From Psychrobacter celer (GTDB lineage: Bacteria > Pseudomonadota > Gammaproteobacteria > Pseudomonadales > Moraxellaceae): DNA of 64,000 nucleotides. The notes beneath the pieces were generated by a model. It was not told the DNA's origin, ran no database searches, and saw only the letters and a program-made list of their open reading frames with translations. Numbering within the stretch: the stretch's first letter is position 1; the number at the start of each line of letters is the position of its first letter. This document shows positions 44,756-53,694 of the stretch, piece by piece. The stretch is from the NCBI RefSeq assembly GCF_016107555.1, contig NZ_JABASU010000001.1, positions 299,006 to 363,005 of the forward strand, given 5' to 3'. The position numbers and the translations under genes were made by a program.

Positions 44756-47290
44756 TTAGTTATGCAGCGCTTTACCAGAGGTTTTATCGACCGTTACTTT
44801 GGCAGGCTTGAGTGGCACTGGCATACTGACCAGCGCTACTTTTAATATCTCATCAATTGTCGCCACTGGCTGAATAGTCAAGCCTTCTTTGACCTTATCA
44901 GGGATATCGGCCAAATCACGCTCATTACTTTCTGGAATCAAGACATGCTTGATGCCACCGCGATGCGCAGCCAGCAGCTTTTCTTTGAGACCGCCGATAC
45001 GTAGGATTTTGCCGCGCAAGGTAATCTCGCCTGTCATCGCAATATCTGGACGAATGGCAATGCCAGTTAAGGCAGAGACTAGCGCTGTGGTTAGCGCACC
45101 ACCAGCCGATGGCCCATCTTTTGGCGTCGCGCCTTCTGGCATATGGACGTGGATATCAGTGGTTTTGACGGTTTCGTAGTCGATACCTAGACTGTCGCCA
45201 CGCGCCCGCACCACACTCATGGCCGCACGGATCGATTCTTTCATCACATCGCCGAGTGAGCCTGTAAAGCTCAGCTCACCTTTGCCTTTCATCGCCACCG
45301 CTTCGATAGTAAGTAGCTCACCGCCCACTTGTGTCCACGCAAGACCAGTCACGCGGCCGATTTCAGGCTCTTCTTCTGCCAGACCGTAGTCGTACTGATG
45401 GACGCCTAGATAATCATCGATGTTTTTGTCATCGACCACCACCAGCTCACGCTCTGCTTTTTTCGGTGCGCGGGCGCCATGATTTTCGACCGAACCGCGT
45501 ACCACTTTGCGGCAGATCTTATTGACTTCGCGTTCAAGGTTACGTACACCCGCTTCACGCGTATAGCTACGCACGATGCTGTGCAGTGCTGCTTCTACAA
45601 TCTCAATTTCACCTTCTTTAAGGCCATTATTTTTAATCGCTTTTGGTACAAGGTATTTCTGCGCAATATTGACCTTTTCTTCTTCGGTATAGCCCGGCAG
45701 ACGAATGACTTCCATCCGGTCAAGCAGGGCAGGCGGGATATCCATGCTGTTGGCAGTACAGATAAACATCACTTGCGATAAATCTAAGTCCATATCGAGA
45801 TAATGGTCGTTAAAGGTATCGTTCTGTGATGGATCTAGCACTTCAAGCAAGGCTGAAGCTGGATCACCACGGAAGTCTTGCGCCATTTTATCAATTTCAT
45901 CTAGTAAGAATAGCGGGTTTTTGACTTCTACTTTCGCCAGTGACTGCACGATTTTACCCGGCATCGCACCGATATAAGTACGGCGATGACCACGGATTTC
46001 CGCCTCATCACGGACGCCGCCAAGCGCCATACGTACAAACTTACGACCCGTTGCGCGCGCAATCGACTCACCCAACGAGGTTTTACCAACACCCGGAGGA
46101 CCGACTAAACAAAGAATCGGACCACGAAGTTTTTTCACTCGTGATTGTACGGCGAGATATTCTAAGATGCGATCTTTGACATCTTGCAAGCCGTAATGAT
46201 CTTCGTCTAAGACGGTTTTGGCTTTGTCTAAATTAATCGAAACTTTGGTCGTCGCATTCCACGGCGTGTCCAAAATCCACTCAATATAGTTGCGCACCAC
46301 TGATGATTCACTCGATGCAGGCGGCATCATTTTTAGCTTTTTCAGCTCTTGCTCTGCTTTTTTGCGCACATCTTCTGGCAAGTCAGCATCTTCTAGACGC
46401 TGCTCTAGCTCAGCGACATCATCTTCACCATCGAACGCGCCATCATTCATCTCTGACAGCTCGTTCTTTATGGCTTTCATCTTCTCGTTTAAGAAGTACT
46501 CGCGCTGATTGTCTTCCATTTGCTGACGCACGGCATCTTGAATATCTTGCTCGATGTTTTGTTCCGCGCTTTGCTTGACGAGATATTCGGTCAAGGTATT
46601 GATATGGGTTTTGATATCGTCTTCTTCTAAAAACGATTGCTTAACCTCAAGATCCATTGACACGCGGGTTGAGATGAAATAGACCAGTTCAAGCAAATCA
46701 TCGATGCGTTTGGCCACGCGAGTTAGCTCACGCGCATTACGCAGACGAGCATCAGCATAGCCTTCAAACAACGTGGTTAAGGCTTGAATGGTATTTTTTT
46801 GCTGGCTCTCATCCATACTGACATCGAGATCAGCACGCTCAAAAGTCGCCATCAAGACGTCGTCTTGGCTGTCTGCATGGTTTTCTATAGCATCGACGCG
46901 GGCACGATATTGGCCTTCGATCAGCACCTTGATGCAGTTTTCATCGCTATCATGCGGCATGGTGCTGACGATGCGGCACACGGTACCGTATTGATACAAG
47001 TTGTCTTGATCAATGTATTCGGTGAGTGAATCTTTTTGTGCCACGACCAGTACTTTGTTGCCGTACTCCGCCTGCGCCAATTCGACGGCTTTAACGGAGG
47101 GTGCGCGACCGACAAATAGAGCAATTTGCATGTGCGGATAGACGACTACATCGCGTAGTGCCAAGAGTGGCAAATGATTGTCTGAGCCATTATCGGCAGT
47201 GTTTTTATCAACATTTTGTTCATCAGTATCAGGCGTTGCTGCTGACACATCGATGTCGATATTGTCTTTATCAATATTATAGTCAGTCAT
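44756..47290 (-). CDS. lon: ATP-dependent protease Lon
   Basis: 844 residues, slightly longer than E. coli Lon (784) through an acidic N-terminal extension (about 30 residues). The LON substrate-binding domain spans about 40-240 (LPLLALRDVVVYPHMQIALF). The AAA+ part has Walker A GPPGVGKTSLGESIARATG and Walker B LFLLDEIDKM, then GDPASALLEVLDPSQN. The protease domain has the catalytic Ser in PKDGPSAGGALTTAL and Lys in GGLKEKLLAAHRGG. It degrades misfolded and regulatory proteins in the cytoplasm. A sigma-32-like promoter lies just upstream. Confidence 0.97.
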   Translation of the reverse strand: MTDYNIDKDNIDIDVSAATPDTDEQNVDKNTADNGSDNHLPLLALRDVVVYPHMQIALFVGRAPSVKAVELAQAEYGNKVLVVAQKDSLTEYIDQDNLYQYGTVCRIVSTMPHDSDENCIKVLIEGQYRARVDAIENHADSQDDVLMATFERADLDVSMDESQQKNTIQALTTLFEGYADARLRNARELTRVAKRIDDLLELVYFISTRVSMDLEVKQSFLEEDDIKTHINTLTEYLVKQSAEQNIEQDIQDAVRQQMEDNQREYFLNEKMKAIKNELSEMNDGAFDGEDDVAELEQRLEDADLPEDVRKKAEQELKKLKMMPPASSESSVVRNYIEWILDTPWNATTKVSINLDKAKTVLDEDHYGLQDVKDRILEYLAVQSRVKKLRGPILCLVGPPGVGKTSLGESIARATGRKFVRMALGGVRDEAEIRGHRRTYIGAMPGKIVQSLAKVEVKNPLFLLDEIDKMAQDFRGDPASALLEVLDPSQNDTFNDHYLDMDLDLSQVMFICTANSMDIPPALLDRMEVIRLPGYTEEEKVNIAQKYLVPKAIKNNGLKEGEIEIVEAALHSIVRSYTREAGVRNLEREVNKICRKVVRGSVENHGARAPKKAERELVVVDDKNIDDYLGVHQYDYGLAEEEPEIGRVTGLAWTQVGGELLTIEAVAMKGKGELSFTGSLGDVMKESIRAAMSVVRARGDSLGIDYETVKTTDIHVHMPEGATPKDGPSAGGALTTALVSALTGIAIRPDIAMTGEITLRGKILRIGGLKEKLLAAHRGGIKHVLIPESNERDLADIPDKVKEGLTIQPVATIDEILKVALVSMPVPLKPAKVTVDKTSGKALHN

Positions 47291-47608
47291 ATATTCATTC
47301 CTTATTCACTAGACTTGTTCAGTCAAGTCAGTGTTTCATGATAGATAAATGGTGTTCTTAGATTAAATTACAAGGCTTATCCTTTAATGCACTATAAATA
47401 AGGGCAAGGAAAATGATGACGCGACTTTTGGCTTTAAGACGTGCTTTTAACTTTATTCTGAGCTTTGTCTAGGTATCAGGCTATCGGGTTTTGCGCATAG
47501 GCTTTATCGTTAGAATCAGGTAAAATAGCGCCCGTCTTATAGTCAGGTTGATTTTGAATTTTTTGATGAGACGACAAGTAATATTGAGGCTAAATAGGGG
47601 CAAAGAGT
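47291..47608. other. Divergent promoter region lon / antiporter-family gene
   Basis: 318 bases with the heat-shock-like promoter of lon on the minus strand (listed separately) and, on the plus side, the promoter of the antiporter-family gene. No other gene or RNA recognised. Confidence 0.5.
47347..47374 (-). promoter_or_regulatory. Sigma-32-like heat-shock promoter of lon
   Basis: Read on the minus strand: CTTGTAA (47374-47368), 13 bases, CACCATTT (47354-47347). The E. coli sigma-32 pattern is CTTGAAA, 11-16 bases, CCCCATNT, so one mismatch in each box. It lies about 60 bases before the lon ATG, and lon is a classic member of that regulon. Confidence 0.6.
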
Positions 47609-48982
47609 ATGACCATTAATGCGGTGCTACTAGCGGTAGTGATTATGCTTGGGCTGTCACTGGCGCGAGTCCATGTGGTACTCAGTTTGCTCATCGGTGC
47701 TATAGCGGGCGGCTTGCTCGCCGGTTTAGGTATCACCGCAACTTTAGAAGCCTTTCAAGAAGGCATCCAAAACGGGGCAGGTATTGCTCTCTCTTATGCA
47801 TTATTAGGTGCTTTTGCGGTAGCGATTGCGCATTCAGGATTGCCGCAGTCTTTGGCAGGTGCGGTCATTAAGCGTATTGATGCGGGCGGTACCAGTCTCA
47901 TGATTAAGTACACGCTATTTGCAGGCCTTGTGATGATGAGCTGTTTTAGTCAAAACCTCATTCCCATTCACATTGCCTTTATACCGCTGCTCGTGCCGCC
48001 GCTATTGCTCGCCTTTAATCGTATGCAGATAGATCGCCGACTTATTGCTTGTCTGATTACCTTTGGCCTTGTCACCACTTATATGTTTATCCCGTATGGC
48101 TTTGGTGATATTTATCTCAACCAAATTATGCTCAAAAACGTCGGTGAAGCCGGTATCGATATTAGCGATATCTCCGTCACTAAGGCGATGGCGATTCCAG
48201 CGCTCGGTATGTTTCTTGGCCTTTTGACTGCGGTGTTTATCAGCTATCGTAAGCCGCGCCAGTATCAGCAATTAACGATAGATAAAGACGCTCGCGATGC
48301 TGTAATCGATAAAGAGTCCACTAGCGACGACTTGAGTCAAACTGCCACACGTGCGCCCATGCAAGGCAAACTTAAAACGCTTATCGCGCTAGCGGCTATT
48401 GTTACCGCTTTTGTGGTGCAGCTGTATACCGACTCGCTGCTCTTAGGCTCGATGTTTGGTTTTGCGGTATTTATGGCGACGGGTGTGGTCAAATGGCGCG
48501 AAGCCGATAGCGTGTTTAACGACGGTATCAAGCTGATGGCGATGATTGGCTTTATTATGATTACCGCGCAAGGCTTTGCTGAGGTTATGAAAGCGACAGG
48601 GGAGATTGCGCCGCTGATTGATGGTGCGACTAACTTGTTTGCAGGAAATAAAGCGATCGCTGCCTTTGTTATGCTAGGCATTGGTTTAGTAGTCACCATG
48701 GGTATTGGCTCGTCGTTTTCTACTATTCCGATTGTGGCGGCTATCTATGTACCGCTATGTATATCACTAGGATTTTCACCACTAGCAACCGTCGCTATTA
48801 TTGGTACGGCTGGCGCGTTAGGTGATGCAGGCTCGCCCGCGTCCGACTCGACGCTTGGGCCAACGTCTGGTCTGAACGTTGATGGTCAACATGACCATAT
48901 CAGAGATAGCGTGATACCAACCTTTATTCATTACAATATACCGCTACTGGCGTTTGGTTGGATAGCCGCGATGGTGCTTTGA
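47609..48982 (+). CDS. Na+/H+ antiporter-family carrier (YuiF/NhaC-like)
   Basis: 457 residues with about 11-12 membrane segments, IT superfamily. Recognised features: SLARVHVVLSLLIGAIAGGL, GAGIALSYALLGAFAVAIAHSGL, FSQNLIPIHIAFIPLLVPPL, a central polar loop (about 212-250), and the conserved ending LGDAGSPASDSTLGPTSGLNVDGQHDHIRD. That last stretch is highly typical of the Na+/H+ antiporter family PF13726-like proteins such as YuiF, which may carry amino acids rather than only ions. Substrate uncertain. Single gene with its own terminator. Confidence 0.85.
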   Translation: MTINAVLLAVVIMLGLSLARVHVVLSLLIGAIAGGLLAGLGITATLEAFQEGIQNGAGIALSYALLGAFAVAIAHSGLPQSLAGAVIKRIDAGGTSLMIKYTLFAGLVMMSCFSQNLIPIHIAFIPLLVPPLLLAFNRMQIDRRLIACLITFGLVTTYMFIPYGFGDIYLNQIMLKNVGEAGIDISDISVTKAMAIPALGMFLGLLTAVFISYRKPRQYQQLTIDKDARDAVIDKESTSDDLSQTATRAPMQGKLKTLIALAAIVTAFVVQLYTDSLLLGSMFGFAVFMATGVVKWREADSVFNDGIKLMAMIGFIMITAQGFAEVMKATGEIAPLIDGATNLFAGNKAIAAFVMLGIGLVVTMGIGSSFSTIPIVAAIYVPLCISLGFSPLATVAIIGTAGALGDAGSPASDSTLGPTSGLNVDGQHDHIRDSVIPTFIHYNIPLLAFGWIAAMVL

Positions 48983-49011
48983 TTCATAATCTAAACTTTG
49001 GCAATAGATAT

Positions 49012-49050
49012 AAAAAAGGCGAGTGATTTGATCATCATTCGCCTTTTTTG
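49012..49050. terminator. Bidirectional terminator after the antiporter-family gene
   Basis: AAAAAAGGCGA-GTGAT (from 49012) pairs with ATCAT-TCGCCTTTTTT (to about 49049). The A and T runs suit both the antiporter gene and the convergent cyclo-ligase gene. Confidence 0.9.
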
Positions 49051-49101
49051 ATTTTTTATAAAGGTTTAATTTACATTTTTCAGTCTGCTGTTCGATGTAA
49101 G

Positions 49102-49971
49102 TCATTTTTCACTGTTATTATCACCCTCATCAAAATCCCCAATCTCACCACCCAAACTATTCAAAAACTCGTCACTCTGCGCCAATAACTCATTCAAACG
49201 CGCCTCATTAATAACGCTTGATAGCTCATCAGAACTAAAGTTTTGTTCTTGACTGTAATAAAGCATTTCCCTAGCGTCATCATTGCCTAGTGTTTGTAAA
49301 TAAGTATCAACCGTATCGGCGCTAGAGGTTTCTAGTTCATACTCATCAATATGAGTGGGTTTAAACCACCTTAAGCCACTTGGCGTAATTAAACCGTCTA
49401 ACGGCACATCCCATGGTTGACGCTCAAGCTTATCTACCACTTGAAAGTCGTAGCACCAGCCAATTTTTAGCGGCCTTGAAGCGCCAGACTGATAGCTTCT
49501 TCCAAGAGTCGTATCATAAAAACCACCACCCATGCCCATACGATTGCCTTGCTTATCTACCGCTACCAGTGGACAGATGATGACGTCCAGTTCTGTTGCC
49601 CATAATAAATGCCGATGTCGGTTTTGCGGCATCCCTAAACGATGAATATAGGTCGGTACGTTGATAAGTTTTGAGTGATAAATGGGCACAAAGCGCAAGC
49701 GTTTATCGTCGTCTCCTTTATTGTCACGACCGAGCGAGCCGACCACTGGCAGATATGCCCGGTAGCCTGAGCGCTGACACCAGTCCAATAGTGGCTGAGT
49801 AGGAAGCTCACCAAAGCCATCATAATATAAGCCAATACGAGCACGCGGAGGCAAGCGTTGTTGCAATTTAACCAAGTGCAAACTTGCCATGCGTGCGTAT
49901 TGTCTGCGCTCACCACCTGTTAGTTGGCGGCGCAGGCGAGTAAACTGACGTCTAGGTGGATTGGTTGTCAT
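49102..49971 (-). CDS. 5-formyltetrahydrofolate cyclo-ligase with C-terminal extension
   Basis: 289 residues. The core (about 1-205) is the YgfA/MTHFS family, which uses ATP to turn 5-formyl-THF into 5,10-methenyl-THF: RRQFTRLRRQLTGGERRQYA, IGLYYDGFGELPTQPLL, YRAYLPVV, and LDVIICPLVAVDKQGNRMGMGGGFYD with the conserved G-G-G-Y-D. Typical proteins are about 190-200 residues; here about 80 acidic, probably unstructured or helical residues follow (ending EGDNNSEK). No 6S RNA is recognisable upstream, which in many gammaproteobacteria precedes this gene. Confidence 0.88.
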   Translation of the reverse strand: MTTNPPRRQFTRLRRQLTGGERRQYARMASLHLVKLQQRLPPRARIGLYYDGFGELPTQPLLDWCQRSGYRAYLPVVGSLGRDNKGDDDKRLRFVPIYHSKLINVPTYIHRLGMPQNRHRHLLWATELDVIICPLVAVDKQGNRMGMGGGFYDTTLGRSYQSGASRPLKIGWCYDFQVVDKLERQPWDVPLDGLITPSGLRWFKPTHIDEYELETSSADTVDTYLQTLGNDDAREMLYYSQEQNFSSDELSSVINEARLNELLAQSDEFLNSLGGEIGDFDEGDNNSEK

Positions 49972-50198
49972 AATAGTATTTACAGTATTGGTTAAAAAGA
50001 TGTGTGGCGATCAATCACTTTTACTTAGTATCTATTTGTTCAGTGTCTAGTAAGTATAAATACTCGCATCGGCTTGGAGAAATTTATGATAAGCCATGCT
50101 ATCATAACCTCACTTTACAGCCTATTTTCCTTATGTGCAGCTTTAGTTGCACTTTTTATGATAAACCATTTATTAACTACTAATAAAAGAGGATCGTT

Positions 50199-51599
50199 AT
50201 GTCACAAAATCAGGCCACCCGTACCGAAAAAGACACCATGGGCAATGTCGAAGTCCCAGCAGACGCTTATTGGGGCGCGCAAACCCAGCGTAGCCGTGAG
50301 AACTTCAAAATCGGTGGCGAGACCTTGCCGCGTCCGATGATTGAAGCGATGGCATTAGTCAAAAAGGCCGCTGCGATTACTAATGCTAGCCTAGAGCGTA
50401 TCGAAGGCGATAAGCGTGACCTTATCGTGCAAGCCGCTGACGAAGTCATCAACGGCGGTCTTACCGATCAGTTTCCATTAGTGGTTTGGCAGACGGGTTC
50501 GGGTACACAGTCAAACATGAACATGAACGAAGTGCTTGCTAACCGTGCCAATGAAATCGCAGGCTCTGAGCGTGGCACTTACGCACCGATTCATCCTAAC
50601 GATCACGTCAATCACGCTCAGTCTACTAATGACAGCTTCCCAACGGCGATTCGTGTCGCTGCTGCGCGTCAGATCAATAGCCTACTTATCCCAGCGGTAA
50701 AAGCATTACGTGATACGCTTGATGCCAAAGCCAAAGAGTTTGACAGCATTGTTAAAATTGGTCGTACGCATCTACAAGACGCGACGCCTTTGACCTTAGG
50801 TCAAGAATTTAGCGGCTATGTCAGCCAACTTGACCACGCGTTGACTCGCATCGACAATGCGCTACAAGGCTTATATGAATTACCACTAGGCGGCACTGCA
50901 GTAGGTACAGGTCTAAACGCCCACCCTGACTATGCAGTAAAAGCAGCTGAGCAATTAGCTGAGCTAACGGGCTTACCATTTGTCACATCCCCGAATAAAT
51001 TTGAAGCACTAGCGGCGCGTGATGCCGAAGTATTTGCTTCTGGCGCACTCAAAACCCTAGCAGGTAGCCTCAATAAAATCGCTAACGACGTACGCTGGCT
51101 CGCTTCAGGTCCTCGTTGTGGTCTTGGCGAGCTGACCATTCCAGAAAACGAGCCAGGCTCATCTATCATGCCAGGTAAAGTAAACCCAACGCAGTCAGAA
51201 GCAATGACCATGGTTGTGGCGCAAGTGATGGGTAACGACACGACTATCAGCATGGCGGGCGCGTCAGGTAACTTTGAGCTAAATGTGTATAAGCCTGTGA
51301 TTGCCTTCAACCTATTGCAATCTATCAAGCTACTGGGCGATGCGTGCAACAGCTTTAACGAAAACTGCGCCGTCGGTATTGAGCCAGTCAAAGAAAAAAT
51401 CGATGACTTCTTGCATAATTCGCTCATGCTGGTGACGGCATTGAACCGTCATGTCGGTTATGAAAATGCAGCGAAAATCGCTAAGACCGCGTATAAAGAA
51501 AACAAAACGCTCAAGCAAGTTGCCGTTGAGCTGGATCTAATGACCGAAGCGCAGTTCGATGAGTGGGTCACTCCTGCTGATATGGTGCATCCTAAGTAA
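50199..51599 (+). CDS. fumC: Fumarate hydratase class II
   Basis: 466 residues, normal for tetrameric iron-free fumarase; interconverts fumarate and malate in the TCA cycle. Motifs: [60 protein letters not shown] (substrate-binding), [17 protein letters not shown] with the catalytic-region His, and the superfamily signature [17 protein letters not shown] with the mobile Ser loop. AGAGGA precedes the ATG. Single gene with terminator. The longer frame reaching 50074 is a different reading frame and not part of the protein. Confidence 0.97.
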   Translation: MSQNQATRTEKDTMGNVEVPADAYWGAQTQRSRENFKIGGETLPRPMIEAMALVKKAAAITNASLERIEGDKRDLIVQAADEVINGGLTDQFPLVVWQTGSGTQSNMNMNEVLANRANEIAGSERGTYAPIHPNDHVNHAQSTNDSFPTAIRVAAARQINSLLIPAVKALRDTLDAKAKEFDSIVKIGRTHLQDATPLTLGQEFSGYVSQLDHALTRIDNALQGLYELPLGGTAVGTGLNAHPDYAVKAAEQLAELTGLPFVTSPNKFEALAARDAEVFASGALKTLAGSLNKIANDVRWLASGPRCGLGELTIPENEPGSSIMPGKVNPTQSEAMTMVVAQVMGNDTTISMAGASGNFELNVYKPVIAFNLLQSIKLLGDACNSFNENCAVGIEPVKEKIDDFLHNSLMLVTALNRHVGYENAAKIAKTAYKENKTLKQVAVELDLMTEAQFDEWVTPADMVHPK

Positions 51600-51623
51600 G
51601 TTATTTAAGACTTCTTAGAATAG

Positions 51624-51655
51624 AAAAAGACCTTGTCATTTGGCAAGGTCTTTTT
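51624..51655. terminator. Bidirectional terminator between fumC and mipA
   Basis: AAAAAGACCTTG (51624-51635) and CAAGGTCTTTTT (51644-51655) form a perfect 12-bp stem with an 8-base loop between convergent genes. Confidence 0.95.
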
Positions 51656-51677
51656 GTTATCAAACATCTAAGCTGAA

Positions 51678-52490
51678 TTAAAACTTATAAAGCAAACCAA
51701 GCGTCGTCGTAGCATCAGTACGCGAGTTGACCATTGGGCTGTCTTTTTGCTCATTTGGCAGATAGCTTAAGCTTTGGTTGGCAAAGCCTGCCCAGCGCTC
51801 ATTGAAGTCATAGTTGGCACTGATATTGATATAAGGGTTTAAGCTTGAATTGGATTTATAAGCAGCAATGCCGGTCTTGGCAGATTCTTCTTCACTAACG
51901 CCATAATAATACTCGTTGTAATCTGCATCATGATACTCAAATCCTGCACTCGGATAGACGGTGAGCTTACCTTGAGTGATACGCGCCAGATAAGTCAGCC
52001 GCGCTGTGTTGCCGCCGCTACGATCCAATACGTCTGTTGCGATCTGCGCACGAAAACCCCCAACTGGCGTACGACGTAAATACGTCAAACCTGCCGCTGC
52101 CGAGGCTTTACGTTCATCTAGTCCTTGTAGCGCGCCGCGGGCATCATCAGGGTCAAACTCGCTACCAGACAGCTGCGCGTATGCCGAGAGCTGATTGGTA
52201 CCATCATTGATGAGATAAGCACCAGCTTGAGCGCCGCGCGCATAGACTCTGTTGTTGTCATAAAACACGCCCGGCAGCACGCGTATATCAGTGCTGTCTT
52301 CCATATCATAGGCTGGATTGACGGCCATGACGTTGACGCCGACGCTAAGTACCGCGTCTGGATCGGTCGGTAAGTTGTTTTTAAAAATCGCGGCATGAGA
52401 CATGCTGGCGACAGCCAGTAAGGCAGTAGCTGCCAAAGCGTTAAAGGTCATACGTGTAGCGACATGGGGTAGCGCAGATACATTAGACAT
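51678..52490 (-). CDS. MipA/OmpV-family outer-membrane protein
   Basis: 270 residues. Signal peptide at 1-33 (LAATALLAVASMSHA, cleavage after SHA). The mature protein is a predicted beta-barrel with alternating hydrophobic strands: SVGVNVMAVNPAYDMEDS, RVLPGVFYDNNRVYARG, LSAYAQLSGSEFDPDDA, ASAAAGLTYLRRTPVGGF, and the C-terminal GLLYKF ending in the Phe required for barrel assembly. This matches MipA/OmpV scaffolding or porin-like proteins. Exact role unknown. Monocistronic. Confidence 0.85.
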   Translation of the reverse strand: MSNVSALPHVATRMTFNALAATALLAVASMSHAAIFKNNLPTDPDAVLSVGVNVMAVNPAYDMEDSTDIRVLPGVFYDNNRVYARGAQAGAYLINDGTNQLSAYAQLSGSEFDPDDARGALQGLDERKASAAAGLTYLRRTPVGGFRAQIATDVLDRSGGNTARLTYLARITQGKLTVYPSAGFEYHDADYNEYYYGVSEEESAKTGIAAYKSNSSLNPYINISANYDFNERWAGFANQSLSYLPNEQKDSPMVNSRTDATTTLGLLYKF

Positions 52491-52684
52491 GGTTTTTTTC
52501 TCATCAGTGGTTGGACTAGTAAATGGTGAAACAATTAAACGATATCGTCAAAATTTGAGCAAATAAAGATAAGCAAGATAAGTAAAAAAGTGCTGGTAAA
52601 TAAATTGCACAAGCTGTTGGCACGCAGGCTGTTATCAACACTAGTCGTAGTGACGAATAGCCACGGCGCGCTACTCAATGAGCG

Positions 52685-53554
52685 CTATTCAATGGCGGCG
52701 AGCACTTGTAGTAGCTGCTGATGCATGTCTTGCCACCAGTAGGCAAAGCCAATACTCATGACGAGCATCACAAGCCAAGGGAGCATCTGCCATCGTATCG
52801 CAGGTTTTTTTGCCTTATTTGAGTCAGCAGGGTGATGACTATTATGATAGTTATTATACCCTGTATGCTGCTGATAAGTGGGATGGATGTGCAAGCTTGC
52901 ATCAAAAGGCAGGCTTATTTGTGTGGCCTTGGCACGCTGACGATAGGCAATGGCAAAGGCCAGTGCAATCACCAAACCTGTCACCGCGCCGCCGATATGA
53001 CCAGCATTGTCGATACCAGGGACAGCAAAACCATAGACCAAATTGATACCCATAATAAATATCAAACTTTTGAGATTAAGGACAAGGCCGTTGACTGAGA
53101 TTTTGAATAAGGCGGCGATGAGTAAGGCCGCCCCGATACCCATGATGCCACCAGAGGCACCTGCCGATATGCCAGGCTGTCCCGTGCCATCTAAAATCCC
53201 TTGCCAAGTGACATAGTTATTGAGTAAGTTGCCACCGATGGCCGCCAATAAAAACAACGCCAAAAACTTCGCGGAGCCAAACATCGGCTCGGCCACCTGA
53301 CCGAAAAAATACATGGCAAACCCATTAAACAATAGATGCATCAAACCAATATGCAAAAACGCACTACTGAGCAGCCGCCATGGGTCGTCAGTCATGGTAA
53401 AGGGCAGCGCATTGGCGCCCCATTTGAGCAAATCCTCAGTCGAGGGGTTATTGGCATCGACGCCTGTCAGCACCTGCAGGAGAAACAGCCCAATAAAGCT
53501 GATTAACAGTAAGGTGGTCACAGGTGCTGTCTTTAACAGTTGTTGTATGGTCAT
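52685..53554 (-). CDS. Rhomboid-family intramembrane serine protease
   Basis: 289 residues from the ATG at 53554; the longer frame starts with a TTG at 53671 and adds an unlikely extra segment. Six or so membrane helices. The rhomboid fold shows WRLLSSAFLHIGLMHLLFNG (HxxxxHxxxN), the catalytic serine in SAGASGGIMGIGAAL (GASGG), and the catalytic His in NAGHIGGAVTGLV. A polar C-terminal loop (about 215-245) precedes a final hydrophobic helix (LPWLVMLVMSIGFAYWW). Substrates unknown; cleaves membrane proteins within the bilayer. Confidence 0.92.
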   Translation of the reverse strand: MTIQQLLKTAPVTTLLLISFIGLFLLQVLTGVDANNPSTEDLLKWGANALPFTMTDDPWRLLSSAFLHIGLMHLLFNGFAMYFFGQVAEPMFGSAKFLALFLLAAIGGNLLNNYVTWQGILDGTGQPGISAGASGGIMGIGAALLIAALFKISVNGLVLNLKSLIFIMGINLVYGFAVPGIDNAGHIGGAVTGLVIALAFAIAYRQRAKATQISLPFDASLHIHPTYQQHTGYNNYHNSHHPADSNKAKKPAIRWQMLPWLVMLVMSIGFAYWWQDMHQQLLQVLAAIE

Positions 53555-53694
53555 AAGCGCCAGTTTTATTGACAAGTTATAAATAGAATAAATAAGCAGT
53601 AGAGATAACGATAAATAAAGCACAAAGACGATGCGTAGAGCAAGTCGTTTGCCAGCGTGCCCGTTTGTCAAACGGCGCTTGTATCAAAAGCCAA

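Noticed and set aside
49972..50198. Possible 6S RNA gene upstream of the cyclo-ligase gene
   Set aside because: The location fits the common gammaproteobacterial arrangement, but I see no long rod-like pairing with central bubble in these 227 bases.
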